From an uncultured Bacteroides sp. (GTDB lineage: Bacteria > Bacteroidota > Bacteroidia > Cytophagales > Cyclobacteriaceae): 64,000 bases of DNA. The stretch is from positions 124,001 to 188,000 of the forward strand of contig CABHOV010000061.1 in assembly GCA_902168185.1 (NCBI GenBank), written 5' to 3'. Under the pieces are notes generated by a model. It was not told the origin of the DNA. It ran no database searches and saw only the letters and a list, made by a program, of their open reading frames with translations. Both the position numbers and the translations under genes were made by a program. Position 1 is the first letter of the stretch, and each line of letters begins with the position of its first letter. Shown piece by piece: positions 61,062 to 64,000 of this stretch.

Positions 61062-63347
61062 ATGAAAGAGTATTTAAAGCACCACGAGTGGCAGATCATT
61101 GAAGAAGGATTGGATCCGCACTATAATAAGATTTCGGAAAGCGTATTCAGCATCGGGAATGGCCGCATGGGACAACGTGCGAATTTCGAGGAAGAATATT
61201 CCGGTGAAACACTTCGGGGAAGTTATGTGGCCGGAGTATATTACCCTGATAAGACACGGGTAGGATGGTGGAAAAACGGATACCCCGAGTATTTTGCCAA
61301 AGTACTGAACGCTCCCAACTGGATCGGTATTCATATCAGCATTGAAAACCAGAAGCTGGATCTTGCAAAATGTAAAGTTGAAGACTTTACACGTATACTC
61401 GACATGAAAACCGGACTGCTCTCGCGCAGTTTTGTAGCCACGTTGGGAGATGGAAAAAAAGTACGGGTGGAATCGAAAAGATTCTGCAGCATGGCCCATG
61501 GTGAAATCGGTGCGATACGGTATGCGATCACACCTATCAACTTTTCAGGTAAAGCGTTACTCTCGATCTATGTCGATGCAGATGTAGTAAACAAGGATTC
61601 CAATTACGATGAAAAGTTCTGGGAAGAAGTATATAAAGAAGCTTCAGAAGGCAAAGCGATTGTAACGGCACAAACGAAAAAAACTTTCTTTCATGTAACT
61701 ACCGGTATGCGGTACGTTGTGGAGTCGGAAGGCAAGAAGGTAAACTACGGCCGCATCAATATTGAGCAGCGCGAGAAGTTTGCCGGCAATATAATCCAGG
61801 TCGATTTAGTAGAAGGAAAAGAGCTTGTAGTATATAAATACGCAGCGATACTGTCTTCTGAGAATCATCCGAAAGATCAACTGGTAGCAGCTTGCAACAA
61901 AGTGCTTGATGAAGCCTTCAGTAAGAAGTTCGATAAGCTTTTCGAGGAGCACGCCAAGGTATGGGAACACAAATGGGAAGAGTGCGATATTACCATTGAA
62001 GGAGATATAGCAGCACAACAAGGTATTCGTTTTAATATATTTCAGCTGACTCAAACCTATACCGGTGAGGATGAAAGATTGAACATCGGCCCGAAAGGTT
62101 TTACAGGCGAAAAATATGGAGGAAGCACATATTGGGATACAGAAGCATACTGCCTGCCGTTCTACCTCAGTACATCCGAGCCAAAAGTAGCGCGCAATCT
62201 GCTTATATACCGCTATAAGCATTTGGAGAAGGCTATAGAGAACGCCAAGAAGCTGGGCTTTAAAGATGGCGCTGCCTTTTATCCATTCGTTACGATGAAT
62301 GGTGAAGAGTGTCATAATGAGTGGGAGATTACATTCGAAGAGATTCATCGCACCAGCGCTATGGCGTACGCGATGCGTGATTATGTGGAATATACCGGGG
62401 ATAAAAATTACTTTACCGAATTCGGTCTTGAAGTCTTGATTGGTATAGCACGCTTTTGGGCACAACGTGTGAATTTTTCTACCGAGAAAAACAAGTATGT
62501 AATTCTGGGTGTTACCGGTCCAAATGAATACGAGAACAACGTAAACAACAACTGGTATACAAATTACCTGGGGGCATGGACGTTACGGTTCGCCCAGCAG
62601 GCGATCGACTATGTAAAGGACGCTGACGCGAAACGATTTGGTGAGATTGTTTCAAAAACGAATTTCAAAGAGCAGGAGGAGACCAGCAAGTGGAAAGAGA
62701 TTGTTGAAAAAATGTATTATCCGCTGGATGAGAAACGCGGCATCATTCTTCAGCAGGATGGTTTCATGGACAAGGAAATTCTGCGCGTAAGCGAGTTGAA
62801 GAAGGAAGATCGCCCTATCAATCAGAAATGGTCGTGGGATAGAATTCTTCGCTCATGCTTTATCAAGCAAGCTGATGTACTACAAGGTATATTTCTCTTT
62901 GAAGACGATTTTGATATAGAGACCATTCGTAAGAACTATGATTTCTACGAACCCCTTACGGTTCATGAATCATCACTTTCACCTTGTGTACACGTTATAC
63001 TCGCATCGAAGTTAGGCTATAAATCAAGTGCGTATGATCTATACCTGCGCACGGCACGCCTTGACCTTGACGATTATAACAACGATACAGAAGAAGGTTG
63101 CCACATTACCTCCATGGCAGGTACATGGATGAGCGTTGTAAAAGGATTTGGTGGCATGCGCATCCGCGAAGGTAAGCTATATTTTAATCCCTTCATTCCG
63201 GATCAATGGAAATCCTATTCGTTCCGGATCGAATTCCGTGGACGAGTATTGAAAATAAAAGTAAGCAAAGATGGAGTGGAGACGAAGCTCGAATCAGGCG
63301 CTCCTTTAACCATCGATGTGAAAGGCGAAAACATTGAATTGAAGTAA
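61062..63347 (+). CDS. GH65 disaccharide phosphorylase, probable maltose phosphorylase
   Basis: A 761-residue cytosolic GH65 enzyme. It splits an alpha-glucosyl disaccharide with phosphate into beta-glucose 1-phosphate and glucose. The general acid lies in VTGPNEYENN (E489), close to the position known from maltose phosphorylase. Other family segments are YGGSTYWDTEAYCLPFYL, WSWDRILRSCFIKQADVLQG and HESSLSPCVHVILASKLG, and the enzyme lacks a signal peptide. The neighbouring beta-phosphoglucomutase is the typical partner. Maltose is favoured by the cluster, but kojibiose or trehalose specificity cannot be excluded. Confidence 0.9.
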   Translation: MKEYLKHHEWQIIEEGLDPHYNKISESVFSIGNGRMGQRANFEEEYSGETLRGSYVAGVYYPDKTRVGWWKNGYPEYFAKVLNAPNWIGIHISIENQKLDLAKCKVEDFTRILDMKTGLLSRSFVATLGDGKKVRVESKRFCSMAHGEIGAIRYAITPINFSGKALLSIYVDADVVNKDSNYDEKFWEEVYKEASEGKAIVTAQTKKTFFHVTTGMRYVVESEGKKVNYGRINIEQREKFAGNIIQVDLVEGKELVVYKYAAILSSENHPKDQLVAACNKVLDEAFSKKFDKLFEEHAKVWEHKWEECDITIEGDIAAQQGIRFNIFQLTQTYTGEDERLNIGPKGFTGEKYGGSTYWDTEAYCLPFYLSTSEPKVARNLLIYRYKHLEKAIENAKKLGFKDGAAFYPFVTMNGEECHNEWEITFEEIHRTSAMAYAMRDYVEYTGDKNYFTEFGLEVLIGIARFWAQRVNFSTEKNKYVILGVTGPNEYENNVNNNWYTNYLGAWTLRFAQQAIDYVKDADAKRFGEIVSKTNFKEQEETSKWKEIVEKMYYPLDEKRGIILQQDGFMDKEILRVSELKKEDRPINQKWSWDRILRSCFIKQADVLQGIFLFEDDFDIETIRKNYDFYEPLTVHESSLSPCVHVILASKLGYKSSAYDLYLRTARLDLDDYNNDTEEGCHITSMAGTWMSVVKGFGGMRIREGKLYFNPFIPDQWKSYSFRIEFRGRVLKIKVSKDGVETKLESGAPLTIDVKGENIELK

Positions 63348-63365
63348 GCTTATATGTGAGATTTT

Positions 63366-63400
63366 AAAAGCCTGAAGTCATAAGATTTCAGGCTTTTTTT
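63366..63400 (+). terminator. Rho-independent terminator after the GH65 phosphorylase
   Basis: AAAAGCCTGAA (63366-63376), a 10-nt loop, TTCAGGCTTTT (63387-63397) followed by more T. It lies 18 bp after the stop. Confidence 0.88.
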
Positions 63401-64000
63401 GTTAGAGTAATTTTGATACATACTTTAGTTGTGTTTATATATAAATCCTATAGGGTATATGCCGCGCAGGATTGCTATATATACGTCGTCATAAATCGTA
63501 AATAAGGTAGTATAGTGACTTTCTTTTTACTGATAGTTAATTCGAGTTTCGTTGTTCATTGATATTATACCGGGGTATGTGTTCCGGATAGGAATTATCT
63601 CGCCTCTTTTTTTTTGTCGCGATCTGAACGATGATCTATACCACAAACCGCGCTTCATACTGCATACGAAATGTCAACCATAGAGAATGATTTATCGATA
63701 CTATTAGCGTACGTGGAACCAAGTGAATTGGTCGTTTATATATTTGAAGATATACAGATGCAAGAAACTTGGTTGTGTATTCACGAAGGGAAGCACAAGA
63801 TATTTATTCGATTTTATACTCGATATGCGTGACGACAAACATTGTACAATTAATATCGATGGTAATGGGTATATTTAACTGGTTGAATGATCTTCCAATA
63901 GCTTTCTTAAATCTTATTTGGTGATTAAAGGCATCAATTTATTCACGGGGTTTTAGCGATTTATGTTTGATCAGCTATAGAGTACCTTAAATCTTGTCAA
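63401..64000. other. Right-hand end of the window, mostly non-coding
   Basis: Six hundred bases rich in A, T and TATA words. Apart from one small open frame (63671-63832) no gene, RNA or repeat was recognised; a gene may begin beyond the window. Confidence 0.4.
63671..63832 (+). CDS. Small open frame, possible transposase-associated fragment
   Basis: ATG to TGA, 53 residues (begins MSTIENDLSILLAYVEP, ends RFYTRYA). The pattern DLSILLAYVEPSELVVYIF is faintly like the N-terminal accessory region of ISAon1-type elements of Bacteroidota, but the match is weak and no transposase or inverted repeat follows. It may be a small orphan gene or chance. Confidence 0.25.
   Translation: MSTIENDLSILLAYVEPSELVVYIFEDIQMQETWLCIHEGKHKIFIRFYTRYA

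Noticed and set aside
1-64000. CRISPR arrays, tRNA or rRNA genes, prophage and intact insertion sequences
   Set aside because: None was recognised on reading both strands: no regularly spaced repeats, no transposase or integrase genes, no structural phage genes.

Overview
The window is about 64 kb of a Bacteroidota chromosome, most likely from the Cytophagales (an inference). The evidence is a SusC/SusD pair, HmuY-type haem uptake, Asp/Glu-rich lipoprotein leaders, A-rich rather than Shine-Dalgarno start regions, and promoters of the TTG/TAnnTTTG type used by this phylum. No rRNA, tRNA, CRISPR array, intact insertion sequence or prophage was recognised. The DNA is strikingly rich in the word TATA in every frame and between genes.

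1-6942 is an NAD salvage and repair operon: the 3' part of an NrtR-type regulator, then NadM-Nudix, NadV, a Prs paralogue, a HAD-like protein, an ADP-ribosylglycohydrolase and a fusion of a nucleotidyltransferase-like domain to a SAM methyltransferase. The known activities form a closed loop that could rebuild NAD from nicotinamide plus ADP-ribose, the two products of NAD cleavage. The last gene and the HAD-like gene have no assigned step and are the best candidates for undescribed biology. A palindromic operator overlaps the predicted promoter.

7009-19894 is an iron and haem block: ferritin (minus strand), a NarL-type response regulator, a haem operon (hmuT-hmuU-hmuV-hmuS-TonB receptor-hmuY-small CxxC protein) and a siderophore receptor with a PepSY membrane protein. 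Three promoters (before 7844, 8893 and 16230) share the same -7 sequence followed by a TTTAGA-N5-TCTAAA-like box.

20408-25109 holds a YfiR-like protein with a HAMP-GAF-PAS membrane sensor, MsrA and a TPR lipoprotein.

25148-31429 (minus strand) is a maltodextrin cluster: esterase, SLC45-like sugar transporter, GH31 alpha-glucosidase and a LacI regulator. 31773-37904 is a mixed interval with an MscS channel, a YycJ-like hydrolase, an AraC regulator divergent from two small unknown genes, and a small membrane protein.

38041-63347 is a large glucan-utilisation region: GH13 enzyme (minus strand), then SusC, SusD, an IPT-repeat lipoprotein, two tandem FG-GAP/ASPIC-UnbV lipoproteins, a secreted GH65, a vanadium haloperoxidase-like lipoprotein, a MIP channel, a DUF3179 protein, ROK kinase, PfkB kinase, beta-phosphoglucomutase and a cytosolic GH65 phosphorylase. 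A 12-bp motif close to GCAATCGATTGC occurs before the transporter, GH31, lacI and GH13/susC, which suggests one LacI regulon. The last 650 bases hold no gene that can be assigned with confidence.
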